From assembly GCA_905250125.1 (NCBI GenBank), contig CAJNOL010001105.1, positions 16,822 to 80,821 on the forward strand: DNA of 64,000 nt, given 5' to 3'. The position numbers were made by a program, and so were the translations under genes. Below the pieces are notes generated by a model. The model did not search any database and was not told the DNA's origin. It was given only the letters and a program-made list of their open reading frames with translations. Position 1 is the first letter of the stretch. Each line of letters begins with the position of its first letter. Origin of the DNA: Rotaria sordida. Lineage: Eukaryota; Rotifera; Eurotatoria; Philodinida; Philodinidae. This document shows, one piece after another, positions 54,801 to 59,876 of this stretch.

Positions 54801-55841
54801 ACATCATATTTCTTTCTTTCCATGTTCAAATTTCTCCTAAAACCTGATTTATTTTAATACCAGAAAATATATTTCAAAGAACCTTTCTAATTTGTATGAC
54901 TCATGTTTTCTTTTTACCTGATAACATAAAATTAACATCCAAATTAATCCTAAAATAATAGTTGGCCTTCCATCGGCAATATCAATTGGACCTATATTGA
55001 CTAGTTTGATCTTTAATCAAAAAAAAAAAAAAAATATAAATTAAACAATTATTTATTATTTTCAAATAAATTACTTTTCGACTTTCAAGAAATTTCAATG
55101 CATTACTAATATTACTAAGATAATGAGCTCGTGTATTACCTCGTTCCATAGGCTATAATTATAAAAATACAAATAATAAAAAGAAAATTTTTCTTTCTTT
55201 TTATCTAATATACTAATGTTTGCCCAGAAAGTACTTCTAATAATGCAATAAGTTTTGTTCCATCTTTAAAATCTTCGAAGAGATCATTAATAAAAAAAGG
55301 TGGTTCATGTAATGATAAATAAATATTAACCCATTTTGTAAAAGTTTTCTTTTGAACACGTTCTTGTTCATCTAATCAAATAAAAACAAAATATATCATC
55401 ATATTATATAATATCAACTCAGATTTAATTTCAACCAACTTCTTTACATAATTAAAAAAAATATATAAAGAACACTTTCAATCTATTCTCATGTATATCA
55501 GATGAAAATGTAATAGATATTATACTATCAATCGATGATACTCGATTAAAACAATAACATGCTGATTTTTGAAAATGGCAAAAAGGTTTTTTTTTTTGTA
55601 AAATAATAAAAGAAAAATTTTACAAGGTTTTTTCATATGTAATTTATCGTCCATACAAAAAAAAAAAAAAAAACAACAAATTTTTAAACGATAAATATAT
55701 CCTACTTTGAAGTGTATGTATACTAATTTCTAATTCACTACGACTTGAAATTGATCGTGGACTAATAACACTTGTTTCTGGAATAATACTTGTTATTCGA
55801 GATGCCGTTGGAGAAAAAAGTGATCGAGTTGGACTATGCAT
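189..55841 (-). CDS. SYNE1: Giant nesprin (SYNE1/MSP-300-like), N-terminal part, about 105 exons, incomplete at 3' end
   Basis: This is one multi-exon gene read from 55841 down past base 1. Its N-terminus has tandem calponin-homology domains, with CH1 containing [28 protein letters not shown] and [16 protein letters not shown], and CH2 containing [15 protein letters not shown] and [13 protein letters not shown] rod follows of helical, Gln/Glu/Leu/Asn-rich segments with regularly spaced Trp (for example [13 protein letters not shown]-type INRRWKEIF), typical of spectrin repeats. The CH1-CH2-rod order and the wording just after CH2 match animal nesprins better than alpha-actinin, spectrin or dystonin. 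In that family the protein binds actin and spans to the outer nuclear membrane, where its C-terminal KASH peptide meets SUN proteins. Summed exons give about 23.9 kb or 7,950 residues. No KASH segment or stop is in the window, so the gene continues to the left. Splicing is GT-AG throughout, with short T-rich introns. The following entries break it into exon blocks. Confidence 0.9.
2020..3012 (-). CDS. SYNE1: Nesprin rod exons (3 exons)
   Basis: The exons are about 2650-3012, 2381-2592 and 2020-2143. The first reads [20 protein letters not shown]. The second reads [20 protein letters not shown]. Both are spectrin-repeat helix starts with Trp. The donor after the second exon is GTTAGA, a weaker splice site than the usual GTAA/GTAT. 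Confidence 0.82.
2199..2338. repeat. Short foldback in intron 2144-2380
   Basis: AATTTCCAGTCAGAAAACTC at the left pairs imperfectly with the complement of TTTTTCGGCTGGAAATGG at the right. AGGAATTCAGTGATCATC pairs with the complement of GATCATCGGATTCCTATT. The hairpin is about 140 bases and fills over half the intron. Confidence 0.65.
3075..3328. repeat. Foldback in intron 3013-3915
   Basis: GAGTTATGCTCGTTTTACT near 3107 pairs with the complement of GGTAAAATGAGCATAACTC near 3276, and GTGCCATTAAATCTTTCTTC with the complement of GAGAAAGACCTAATGGCATG. An open frame of 95 codons across it on the plus strand is not recognised and is likely chance. Confidence 0.65.
3916..5139 (-). CDS. SYNE1: Nesprin rod exons (4 exons)
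   Basis: The exons are about 4994-5139, 4766-4934, 4405-4704 and 3916-4347. The lowest includes [20 protein letters not shown] and [20 protein letters not shown], two clear spectrin-type helices. The 4766 exon has QARTML-type text around [20 protein letters not shown]. Introns are 57-61 bp. Confidence 0.84.
5432..6538 (-). CDS. SYNE1: Nesprin rod exons (6 exons)
   Basis: The exons are about 6444-6538, 6293-6371, 6085-6232, 5894-6024, 5642-5824 and 5432-5575. These are shorter exons than elsewhere (79-183 bases), several with lengths not divisible by three. The 6293 exon reads [20 protein letters not shown] then HERELH. The 5894 exon reads [20 protein letters not shown]. The helical character continues. 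Confidence 0.8.
6539..7912. other. Long non-coding intron
   Basis: There are about 1.4 kb between nesprin exons. Short open frames at 6752-6937 (plus) and 7575-7769 (minus) match nothing I know. No clear palindrome is found apart from a GATGATCATC word near each end (about 6571 and 7837), which could be degraded termini. Confidence 0.4.
7913..8439 (-). CDS. SYNE1: Nesprin rod exons (2 exons)
   Basis: The exons are about 8113-8439 (327 bases, about one repeat) and 7913-8050 (138 bases). The first includes [20 protein letters not shown]. The intron between them is 62 bp. Confidence 0.82.
8440..9254. other. Long non-coding intron
   Basis: No gene is seen. It contains one copy of the recurrent word CTGAAATTTTGTTCATA (8943-8959) found in other long introns. 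Confidence 0.4.
9255..9963 (-). CDS. SYNE1: Nesprin rod exons (2 exons)
   Basis: The exons are about 9771-9963 and 9255-9706. The larger encodes [20 protein letters not shown] and [20 protein letters not shown]. The open frame upstream of it (about 9707-9857) is readthrough of the intron and is excluded. Long repeat-bearing introns flank the pair. Confidence 0.82.
10439..11160. repeat. Diverged palindromic repeat in the intron 9964-11368
   Basis: Outer arms are GCAGCGTAGTGATGTAAC near 10440 and its diverged complement near 11135-11155. Inner arms include TGGTCACGTGAAAAATCGAC near 10628 against the complement of CAAGTGGATTTTTCACATGACC near 10859-10881. Together they form a foldback of about 720 bases centred near 10750-10790. 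The sequence is related to the repeat at 16560-17135. Confidence 0.7.
11369..12211 (-). CDS. SYNE1: Nesprin rod exons (4 exons)
   Basis: The exons are about 12083-12211, 11831-12028, 11635-11755 and 11369-11580. The lowest contains [20 protein letters not shown], with a Trp in the conserved helix-A position. It also contains [20 protein letters not shown]. Introns are 54-75 bp. Confidence 0.82.
12335..12360 (+). repeat. (TG)n(TA)n microsatellite
   Basis: Short TGTGTGTG followed by TATATATATA within intron 12212-12757. A (CA)n tract of about ten units follows at 12544-12561. Confidence 0.8.
12758..14467 (-). CDS. SYNE1: Nesprin rod exons (7 exons)
   Basis: The exons are about 14336-14467, 14082-14258, 13881-14024, 13700-13822, 13194-13628, 13006-13124 and 12758-12950. 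The 435-base exon reads [20 protein letters not shown]. Frames are open on the minus strand. Introns are 55-77 bp with long T runs ahead of the acceptors. Confidence 0.82.
14468..15298. other. Long non-coding intron
   Basis: About 830 bases. A minus-strand open frame at 14816-15187 is Ile/Phe/Lys-rich, lacks recognisable domains and is not accepted as a gene. I see no repeat structure. Confidence 0.4.
15299..15997 (-). CDS. SYNE1: Nesprin rod exons (2 exons)
   Basis: The exons are about 15827-15997 (171 bases) and 15299-15757 (459 bases). The larger reads [20 protein letters not shown] and continues helical to its donor near 15298. Both lengths are multiples of three. Long introns lie on both sides. 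Confidence 0.82.
16560..17135. repeat. Relative of the 10.4-11.2 kb repeat in intron 15998-17174
   Basis: A local inverted repeat (GAAAGTTGATTCTCGAGTTT near 16797 against AAAAATCAACTTTC near 16885-16900) sits inside a stretch resembling the reverse complement of 10880-11110. Shared pieces include ATATCGAACTTTTACTGAAT, and a GAGGGTTGAAG/GAGGCTTGAAC piece next to TTTAAAAAG. It contains no coding sequence. Confidence 0.6.
17175..19005 (-). CDS. SYNE1: Nesprin rod exons including a 1.24-kb exon (3 exons)
   Basis: The exons are about 18709-19005, 17404-18645 and 17175-17327. The 1,242-base exon is the longest in the window and codes about 414 residues, roughly four repeats, uninterrupted (for example [20 protein letters not shown] and LYDE-type repeats rich in Ile, Asn and Gln). 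It is AT-rich and Asn/Ile-rich even by the standard of this gene, and has few Trp, so repeat boundaries are hard to place. Confidence 0.84.
19323..19960. mobile_element. Long-hairpin foldback element C in a nesprin intron
   Basis: The termini are GGCGTGTTCCA and its complement, each next to TA. The arms match over most of 300 bases, for example GGGTTTTAGACCATG near 19389 against CATGGTCTAAAACCC-like sequence near 19872-19888. The arms differ more than in elements A and B and the first 60 bases are unequal, so this copy looks older. It has no coding capacity. Confidence 0.8.
20108..22200 (-). CDS. SYNE1: Nesprin rod exons, half-repeat series (9 exons)
   Basis: The exons are about 22054-22200, 21665-21995, 21450-21599, 21220-21378, 20997-21158, 20777-20941, 20544-20702, 20333-20479 and 20108-20266. 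Except for the 331-base exon, lengths are 147-165 bases, near half of a spectrin repeat of about 106 residues. This looks like an array of repeats each split at the same place. Residues such as [20 protein letters not shown] show the helix pattern. Confidence 0.83.
22648..22885 (+). repeat. Dispersed repeat copy 2 (plus orientation)
   Basis: This is the partner of 54262-54520 and lies in nesprin intron 22201-23212. An open frame of 85 codons across it on the minus strand matches nothing known and is probably chance. The remainder of this 1-kb intron shows no other structure. Confidence 0.65.
23213..24398 (-). CDS. SYNE1: Nesprin rod exons (4 exons)
   Basis: The exons are about 24234-24398, 23991-24146, 23498-23940 and 23213-23438. 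The first contains [20 protein letters not shown] then [10 protein letters not shown]. The third contains [20 protein letters not shown]. The frame is open on the minus strand in each exon. Introns inside are 50-87 bp, some of the shortest in the gene. Confidence 0.82.
24449..25137. mobile_element. Long-hairpin foldback element A (Tc1/mariner-like MITE) in a nesprin intron
   Basis: Two arms of about 320 bases are near-perfect reverse complements around a loop at about 24770-24810. The left end reads GGGTGTACCAAAATTATAAG and the right end is its complement (CTTATAATTTTGGTGCACCC). TA lies next to each end, the target used by Tc1/mariner elements. No transposase is encoded, so it is non-autonomous. 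The element fills almost the whole intron and ends about 20 bases from the exon at 25157. Nearly identical 121-codon frames on both strands are a by-product of the palindrome. Confidence 0.85.
25157..26126 (-). CDS. SYNE1: Nesprin rod exons with a Ser/Asn-rich loop (3 exons)
   Basis: The exons are about 25578-26126, 25379-25519 and 25157-25321. The 549-base exon starts [20 protein letters not shown] in its readable part. It is then interrupted by a low-complexity segment ([14 protein letters not shown] followed by SLLLSSSV) before helix resumes at [20 protein letters not shown]. That loop, coded near 25830-25900, is unlike the rest of the rod and would be a flexible insertion between helices. 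The last exon begins immediately next to a foldback element (24449-25137). Confidence 0.82.
26127..27187. other. Long non-coding intron
   Basis: About 1.06 kb of AT-rich DNA. I see no palindrome, gene or strong repeat in it. Confidence 0.4.
27188..29035 (-). CDS. SYNE1: Nesprin rod exons (8 exons)
   Basis: The exons are about 28883-29035, 28664-28816, 28436-28606, 28059-28355, 27830-27997, 27633-27755, 27390-27584 and 27188-27334. All lengths are divisible by three, so every exon here could be skipped without a frame change. Residues such as [20 protein letters not shown] show the helical pattern. A plus-strand open frame at 28121-28429 is antisense and not a gene. Confidence 0.82.
29036..30348. 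other. Long intron with a locally GC-richer segment
   Basis: The part from about 29195 to 29340 and again 29580-29720 is much richer in G and C than its surroundings (for example AGATAGCGGCGGAGGGGATC). An unrecognised 73-codon frame lies at 29295-29516 on the minus strand. ATTCGAATTCGAGACC near 29650 vaguely resembles a tRNA T-arm complement. No gene can be supported. Confidence 0.4.
30349..31113 (-). CDS. SYNE1: Nesprin rod exons (3 exons)
   Basis: The exons are about 30976-31113, 30747-30914 and 30349-30672 (138, 168 and 324 bases, all multiples of three). The lowest includes [20 protein letters not shown], the WLxxxE-type helix start. Long introns flank the block on both sides. Confidence 0.82.
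31782..32384 (-). CDS. SYNE1: Nesprin rod exons (3 exons)
   Basis: The exons are about 32204-32384, 32034-32146 and 31782-31971. The first reads [20 protein letters not shown], a spectrin-repeat helix with its Trp. The donor of the last exon is ambiguous by two to four bases, because GTGTAT and GTATGT are both possible near 31780. Small introns here are 57-62 bp. Confidence 0.8.
32457..33137. mobile_element. Long-hairpin foldback element B (Tc1/mariner-like MITE) in a nesprin intron
   Basis: The left terminus is CAGTGGATCTCAAAATTATT and the right terminus is the complement of CAGTGGGTCCCAAAATTATT, both flanked by TA. The arms are about 310-320 bases with a loop near 32775-32815. The terminal CAGTGG followed by CAAAATTATT is typical of Tc1/mariner ends. 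No transposase is present. The arms are slightly diverged, so the insertion is not brand new. Confidence 0.85.
33500..34270. repeat. Large diverged foldback with a nested hairpin and a tRNA-like B box
   Basis: Outer arms: GACCTAGCATTATGGCTGCA near 33519 pairs with the complement of TGTAGCCATAATATAAAGTC near 34224. CAGTCGTTTTAATGAAATGC near 33613 pairs with the complement of a stretch near 34135-34160. A second, tighter hairpin (33885-34090: AGATTTGATAGTTCTGAAAG against CTTTTAGAACTATCAAATCT) lies inside. GGGTTCGAATCC, a perfect RNA polymerase III B-box sequence, reads on the minus strand at about 33580-33591. Confidence 0.65.
34366..35563 (-). CDS. SYNE1: Nesprin rod exons (3 exons)
   Basis: The exons are about 35114-35563, 34888-35052 and 34366-34811 (450, 165 and 446 bases). 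The top exon contains [20 protein letters not shown]. The lowest contains [20 protein letters not shown], with a Trp-bearing helix. The donor at about 34364-34365 (GGTAC on the plus strand) opens onto the largest repeat-filled intron of the gene. Confidence 0.83.
35720..36020 (+). repeat. AGTAC-rich repeat, copy 1
   Basis: The stretch has many GAGTAC/GTACTTC words and then CTAAATTTTTCTTAGTTATA and CTCTGAGACTCCGTACTTC. These recur in the same order at 43620-43900. It lies in intron 35564-36705. Confidence 0.6.
36706..39684 (-). CDS. SYNE1: Nesprin rod exons (8 exons)
   Basis: The exons are about 39514-39684, 38739-39044, 38519-38680, 38263-38427, 37556-38200, 37162-37491, 36941-37082 and 36706-36876. 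The 645-base exon covers about two repeats, several others (162, 165, 171) about half a repeat, and 330 one repeat. The 37544-37753 stretch reads [20 protein letters not shown]. The one long intron inside (39045-39513) starts with an unusual purine-rich, higher-GC segment. The frames are open and helical throughout. Confidence 0.83.
39830..40380 (+). repeat. Dispersed repeat shared with HEATR1 intron, nesprin copy
   Basis: It aligns in the same orientation with 61550-62056 over about 500 bases. Shared pieces include TTATGAGTGAATCTTTGAAA, ATCATATCCTAATC/ACCATATCCTAATC, GTAAAAGACA and TCGATTATTTC. Divergence is perhaps a quarter of positions by eye. It is non-coding. Confidence 0.75.
40497..41205 (-). 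CDS. SYNE1: Nesprin rod exons (2 exons)
   Basis: The exons are about 40907-41205 (299 bases) and 40497-40827 (331 bases), each close to one spectrin repeat. The coding frame is on the minus strand. A plus-strand open frame at 40965-41216 is only its antisense shadow. The intron between them (about 79 bp) has a CTTATAAAAC acceptor complement and a TTAC donor complement. Confidence 0.8.
41206..42081. other. Long non-coding intron
   Basis: About 875 bases, AT-rich. Nothing further is recognised. Confidence 0.4.
42082..43047 (-). CDS. SYNE1: Nesprin rod exons (3 exons)
   Basis: The exons are about 42712-43047, 42317-42640 and 42082-42249, with lengths 336, 324 and 168. Two are close to one spectrin repeat and one to half a repeat. 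The middle exon reads [20 protein letters not shown], with the invariant Trp of helix A. The lower exon reads [20 protein letters not shown]. Introns are 68-72 bp and T-rich on the coding strand. Confidence 0.85.
43596..43900 (+). repeat. AGTAC-rich repeat, copy 2
   Basis: The shared core is CTAGATTTTTCTTAATTATA, then CTCTGAGCTTCGTACTCCG, then GAGAGCGCTGAAGGATGTCG. A weaker related piece appears at 44170-44230 (AAGGGAGAAAAAGCGA). It lies in intron 43048-44484. Confidence 0.6.
44485..45559 (-). CDS. SYNE1: Nesprin rod exons (3 exons)
   Basis: The exons are about 45071-45559, 44866-45009 and 44485-44799. The minus-strand frames are open across each exon and end at GT donors preceded on the plus strand by TTTTAC, GTAC and GTAC. 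The composition is helical with heptad-like Leu/Ile spacing. Lengths are 489, 144 and 315, all divisible by three. The last equals about one spectrin repeat. The two internal introns are about 60-65 bp. Confidence 0.82.
45560..46800. other. Long non-coding intron
   Basis: About 1.24 kb. Open frames at 45693-45929 and 46305-46517 (plus) match nothing. One GAATTTTGTTCATAGG word (about 46051) belongs to the recurrent intron motif. Confidence 0.4.
46801..48652 (-). CDS. SYNE1: Nesprin rod exons (5 exons)
   Basis: The exons are about 48335-48652, 47954-48280, 47755-47904, 46980-47686 and 46801-46909. The first exon has [20 protein letters not shown], matching the WRELF-type helix of nesprin repeats near the N-terminus. 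The second has [20 protein letters not shown], again close to the same position in vertebrate nesprin-1. The joint between them is phase 0 (ENRLY then KAQSGIDML). The 707-base exon covers about two repeats and includes [13 protein letters not shown]. Confidence 0.87.
48653..50550. other. Long non-coding intron
   Basis: About 1.9 kb between rod exons. It carries the recurrent word TTGAAATTTTGCATATAGAC (49621-49640). Short open frames (49253-49483, 49600-49788, 50072-50296) are not recognised. No transposase or palindrome is evident. Confidence 0.4.
50551..51714 (-). CDS. SYNE1: Nesprin rod, first spectrin-like repeats (5 exons)
   Basis: The exons are about 51575-51714, 51327-51501, 50978-51259, 50824-50920 and 50551-50756. 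The text [16 protein letters not shown] followed by [20 protein letters not shown] is characteristic of the segment after CH2 in nesprins (a Trp-Tyr-Arg-Ala-Glu helix). The low-coordinate exon contains [20 protein letters not shown], a typical repeat helix. All introns inside the block are 57-75 bp. Confidence 0.85.
51850..51893 (+). repeat. (TC)n microsatellite
   Basis: A nearly pure CT dinucleotide tract lies inside the intron after nesprin exon 51947-52063. On the coding strand it is a GA-rich run, so it is not the usual pyrimidine tract for the acceptor. Confidence 0.9.
51947..52994 (-). CDS. SYNE1: Nesprin CH2 domain and following linker exons
   Basis: The exons are about 52900-52994, 52781-52807 (microexon, separate entry), 52442-52641, 52136-52212 and 51947-52063. 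The first gives the CH1-CH2 linker and first helix ([15 protein letters not shown]). The third gives [20 protein letters not shown] and a stretch ending GVPRLIDAE. The fourth gives [20 protein letters not shown], which completes CH2. The last starts [20 protein letters not shown] and begins the rod. The joined reading [20 protein letters not shown] is the classic CH2 end seen in nesprins and alpha-actinins. Confidence 0.9.
52721..52740 (+). repeat. (GAA)n trinucleotide tract
   Basis: About six AAG/GAA units in the intron next to the CH2 microexon. It could act as a splicing influence, which is an inference. Confidence 0.7.
52781..52807 (-). CDS. SYNE1: Candidate 27-nt in-frame microexon inside nesprin CH2
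   Basis: A 27-base segment lies in the intron between 52900 and 52641. On the minus strand it is preceded by an AAATTTAG acceptor and followed by a strong GTGAGA donor. Because 27 is a multiple of three, the flanking exons are in frame with or without it. Skipped, they read [15 protein letters not shown]. Included, they read [18 protein letters not shown]. It adds nine residues in the loop before CH2 helix 2. No transcript evidence is available, so inclusion is an inference. Confidence 0.5.
53720..54095. repeat. Palindromic repeat in the CH1-CH2 intron
   Basis: Arms match around a centre near 53910. AGATTATTGTGAAAGTTTCC near 53842-53861 pairs with the complement of AATTTTCACAATAATCT near 53960-53976. 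AATGCCGTAATCCTCC near 53766 pairs with the complement of ATTCGTGAGGAGAATCACGG near 54042-54061. The whole 1.9-kb intron 52995-54917 is non-coding and repeat-rich. Confidence 0.7.
54262..54520 (-). repeat. Dispersed repeat copy 1 (minus orientation)
   Basis: Read on the minus strand, it aligns over about 250 bases with 22648-22885 on the plus strand. Shared pieces include GAGTTATGATC then TTTTATTGAATTTT, and GTAGAATATC then TGAAAGTTTC. It looks like an old mobile repeat with no visible coding potential. Confidence 0.65.
54918..55371 (-). CDS. SYNE1: Nesprin CH1 domain exons (3 exons)
   Basis: The exons are about 55214-55371, 55075-55152 and 54918-55010. Together they encode a full calponin-homology domain: [15 protein letters not shown], then [20 protein letters not shown], then [17 protein letters not shown], then [20 protein letters not shown] and [11 protein letters not shown]. 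These are the conserved helices of a type-1 CH domain, including the DG(R/K)xxI motif before the last long helix. In nesprins, CH1 carries the main actin-binding surface. Introns are 50-65 bp between the last two exons and their neighbours. The phases join cleanly in one frame. Confidence 0.92.
55706..55841 (-). CDS. SYNE1: Nesprin first coding exon (N-terminal Ser/Thr-rich leader)
   Basis: The start ATG is at 55839-55841 (minus strand). It opens a leader of about 45 residues beginning [14 protein letters not shown], rich in Ser, Thr and Ile. The leader ends in HTLQ, which joins the next exon to give [16 protein letters not shown], the usual entry to CH1. The donor is GTAGGA at about 55705. 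Read beyond that donor, the frame runs into a poly-Phe tract and a stop, which marks intron. A TTTAAG about 12 bases before the ATG could be a splice acceptor, so a non-coding 5' exon upstream is possible. The start is the first in-frame Met; no other is evident. Confidence 0.8.
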
Positions 55842-58800
55842 TGTGTTTTTAGTCTTAAATATAAATTTTCTTTTTTAAAACATCAATAAAAATTACAATA
55901 CAATATGAATTTGAAAAAAAAAAAATAATAATAATAATGTCAAAAAAAGAGAATATACACTAAATTTGTACATAGAACAGAACAATAAAATGAAAAAGAA
56001 CTGTTGTTTCATAATACAATAAAAGGAATAAAACCACATATATTTATTTGTAACGAACATTCCAGTTGTGCATCAGTGACAACACCTCAAAAAAAAAAAT
56101 GAACATACACATACATACAACAGTCTTTCTCATTCTCTTTCTTTTTTCTCTCGTCTCTCTCTTCTTGTTACAACTAATTGAAAAAAGTCTCGAAATTGAC
56201 TTTCGAAGAATATGTAATGTGTAGTGTTCTGTCGTGTACGATCAAAAAAACATATTCAACATTTGGCTTCTTCATAAGACATGGTGAAAATTTATACACA
56301 CATATGAGTATTTTAAAGAAGTCAGAGAAGAAAGTGAGAATCGAAGAGAAACAGTCGAACAATATATTACGTTTATTGAACTTTCTGTTTTTTTCTCTCT
56401 TATTCCATTCTTCATCGTCGTCAATTCTATCATGCACAGTTCACAATCAGTCTTTCTTTTCAATGTCACGCAAACCCTATGATTCAATCTCTTACACAGT
56501 TTTCTATAAATATAACACGCACTTTTTTGACTCATTTCTCTATGACTTATCTTTCGACAGTATCCAATAAGGTACAACTAATAATTTATCTTTTTTTTTT
56601 TTCATGTATAAAAATCCATATATGTAGAGAAGATTTCCCTTTTTTTTTTTTGTCTTTTGATTACATCTATTTGCCTCTATCAAATACATATTCGAACAAG
56701 AAATTCGTTTCTATTACATTCCAACGACAAAGACAAAAGGTAAAACACTTGACAATTCAAGTATATGCATGTGGTTTTTAATGTAGTGTAGTATCTCCAT
56801 CTTTCTCTCTCTCTCTCTGTTCCTTACTTGTCCATAATAATAGAACAAGAAAAGAGAATGAGAGTTACAGTTAAAAGCATACATATAAGTTTTTCTTTTC
56901 TCACTTTTTCTTCTATGTACAATGACTGAAAAGAAAATGAAACAAAATAAAGATTTCATTATTAATTTTCACATAGTTGAAGAAAAAGAAAAAGAAGTGA
57001 AGTTTTTTTTTTCTTCTTTAGTCAACAATACAGATATATGTTTGTATTTGATATGAAATAAAATGTGAAGTATATTACTATAAAATATGAAATTCAAATT
57101 AGAATAGTACTTAAAATAATAATTCATATGAATAACATTCATTTTAAGTCTAATATAAAAAAATATTTTTTTAAACAACCTTGTTCAATAGACAAATGTC
57201 TGCTAATTGATAAAATCATCATTAAATATAAGATTTTGATAACGAAAAAAAAAAGTTTCTTGTAATATAAATCAATAAAAGAAAAAAATGAAAAATACAA
57301 ATAATAAAACAACGAATATCTTGTCTCGATCACATTTATTTGCTAATAGTATTTTCTATATAATTGCTTATTGTTAACCTTGATTTTAAGATTTTAGATG
57401 ATAACAAGCTGAATATATTGCAGAAGTTTGAATTACGATAAAAGAATTTGCAAAATAAAAGACATTTGCACTGAATTTATATTCTTATCTGAAGACCTTT
57501 TTTCTATTACTTGTAATAATCATAAATGTCGTTGTTTAGGGATGAATTATTGATAGTCATGCTAGATAACAATCATAGAAAAATATGACTTTTCGAATTT
57601 TCGATATAAATATTTGTGTAATATTATATTACCTTCTTCTCATTAGAAAAGTCTGACATTATCTTATTGAAACGAAATTGTAAAATCTAGGTAAGTTATT
57701 CAGTGTGCAAATAGTGTTCGAAAACGGATTGTTTATTACAATAGTAGTAAATTTAAAAAAAAAATCGTTGCTGATCTTAATGAATAATTGAAGACGTTTA
57801 GGTGCGTGAATATATTAGAAATAAAGGTATTCGACTGATATCTTTATTATTAACTCCATAAGAATATTCAGTTTACTATAAAACATAATATAAAACAAAG
57901 AAATTACTAAAAAAATTGATGAACTTCACTAATTTTTAAGTGAAAATGTTCATTAATGTCGTAAATAATTCTGTAATGGCCATGAGAAAAATATATTTAT
58001 TTCCTATACCTTCTAAAGATGAATGAATGGATTATAAAGTTATAGTACTATAAATAGTACTCTTTATAGGGTATCGATCATAGTATAAAAGGATTCGGAG
58101 ACCATATGTATATAATATAAAATTTATAGAAAAATGTTTGCAAGTTTTTTTTTTTTTTTGCAAACATCTGTATGCCTGTTTTGTGCTAAACTCCTCCTCG
58201 TCAAAATAGAAGTGCATGGTATAGAAACTCACATCGATCTTAGGTGGTGACCGGCTATTAATTGTTTTCTTTTTAGTGTCAATTTTACCTAAAAAATTTA
58301 GAATTTGTTTTGAAAACCTTTCGATATCTATTATGCTTTTTGAAATTGTTTTCAAGGATGATCTTTTAATGAGAATGATCTTCTGACATAAGGAATTAAT
58401 TTCGAATTTGGCAATGGTTATATTATTTATGCCATATTCATTCCATTTTACAATTAGACTTAACTTCTATTGATTGTTGTTTTTATCAGAAATAGGACTT
58501 GAATGAATTAAATTCATAGATTAAACTAAACCATCATTAGTCTCGTTACTCTTAACGAACTGATCGAAGCTATGAGATAAAAATATTTCTCTAAAACTGA
58601 ATACAATAAAAAAAAATGCGTATAAGAAAACAGTTAAAGACATAACACTCGACATTATCTTATCATCTTAATGCATTAAAGAAAGAAAAAAATCGAACTA
58701 TTGATATTTGTTAAGTAAAATATACTGTTTTGTAAAACAGTAAATGCTGAATGTTTCTAGTAAACTAAATTAGGTCAAGCAGACTTAACAAAAGAGAAAA

Positions 58801-59876
58801 CATTTTTTATAGAATAGAGATATCATCACAAGTCCATAATTCTTAAGAAAGTCGGCTATAATTCGATTGACATGAAGATGCTTATTTTTTCGATAAAAAT
58901 AAATATGCACGCATCAGAATCACAAAACAAATTTAGTAATTCTATATAAAGAAACATGTACGTTATCAATTTTTTCGAATGTTTTTTTAGGAGAAAATTA
59001 TCAATCTTGTCATATGACCCACCCTTTATGAAAAAAAAAACAGATCAGTTTTTGATAAAGGACAAACTTTCAACGTTCTTCACTTCCTTTAAATTTCGAA
59101 ACTGTTTGTTTCAGATTTAGCGTCAAAAACTGAATTTAGGAAGTTTCATTCATAAATGAATTTCCTACATTCAGTTTTTCACGCTAAATCTAAAGCAAAC
59201 AGTTTTGAAATTTAAGGGAAGTGAAAAACGTTAAAAATTTGTCCTTTATCAAAAGTTGACCTGTTTTTTTTTCCACAAAAAGTAGGTCATATGATAAGAC
59301 TGATAATTCTCTTCTAAAAAGAAACATCCGAAAAAATTGAAAACACACGTATTCTTGATCGGCTCGTGACGTTCTATCTAATCATATATAAGGAAAAAAA
59401 AGAGAAGAACTTCTGCTATAATTTCACATTTCTGGCATCTTACCTGGAACATCTCTTTTAATTATGACATAAATTTTATTGAATAGTCGAACTACTTTTT
59501 ACTTCTTCAATACATGATCCAAGAAGAAAAGCTTTTAACATGATGAAAATATGCTATTTTATTATCAACCGGAAGGTTACAGTTTGTAATAAAAAGAAAT
59601 TGTTCAATGTAACGTTTCAAAGCACAAAAATCTCTGCACGATAGACTTCAACATTCATTAACACAGAATGGTCTATTAATTTCATTACACTCAGAAGTAT
59701 TTAATATCGTTTTTATCGTAATTTATTTTCTATGAAATTAAAAAAATTCTTTTTCTTTTTATCAACGGTAGTCCATAACAAAACCCGCTGGTGGGTTGTT
59801 TTATTTGAAAAAAAACGAAATCAACAAACAATAACAAAAAAAAATGTTAAATAATGTTTTTTTTTTATTACTGCTT
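55842..59876. other. Intergenic region upstream of nesprin, downstream of HEATR1
   Basis: About 4 kb holds no supportable gene. Several open frames of 60-130 codons on both strands (56170-57330, 58030-58360) are rich in Phe, Tyr and Ser, match nothing known and overlap each other. The nesprin promoter is presumably in the first kilobase, where pyrimidine tracts occur on the plus strand (56130-56165 and 56797-56820). The right part contains the inverted repeat at 58966-59340. Confidence 0.5.
58966..59340. repeat. Inverted repeat (foldback) in the intergenic region
   Basis: The arms are about 180 bases. TCAATTTTTTCGAATG at the left end pairs with the complement of CATCCGAAAAAATTGA at the right end. 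GATTTAGCGT and AAACTG blocks are mirrored near the centre, about 59155. It has no coding capacity and is a possible non-autonomous transposon. Confidence 0.75.

Noticed and set aside
55662-55678. Poly-A runs as signs of retroposed copies
   Set aside because: These are the T-rich tracts (coding strand) found in almost every intron of this genome, not tails of inserted cDNAs.
56170-57333. Several frames of 64-130 codons upstream of nesprin
   Set aside because: They overlap on both strands, have Phe/Tyr/Ser/Ile-rich composition and no domain, which is expected by chance in AT-rich intergenic DNA.
59783-59801. Small GC stem (AACCCGCTGGTGGGTT) after HEATR1
   Set aside because: It resembles a hairpin terminator, but eukaryotic mRNA genes do not use such terminators and it is too short to interpret.
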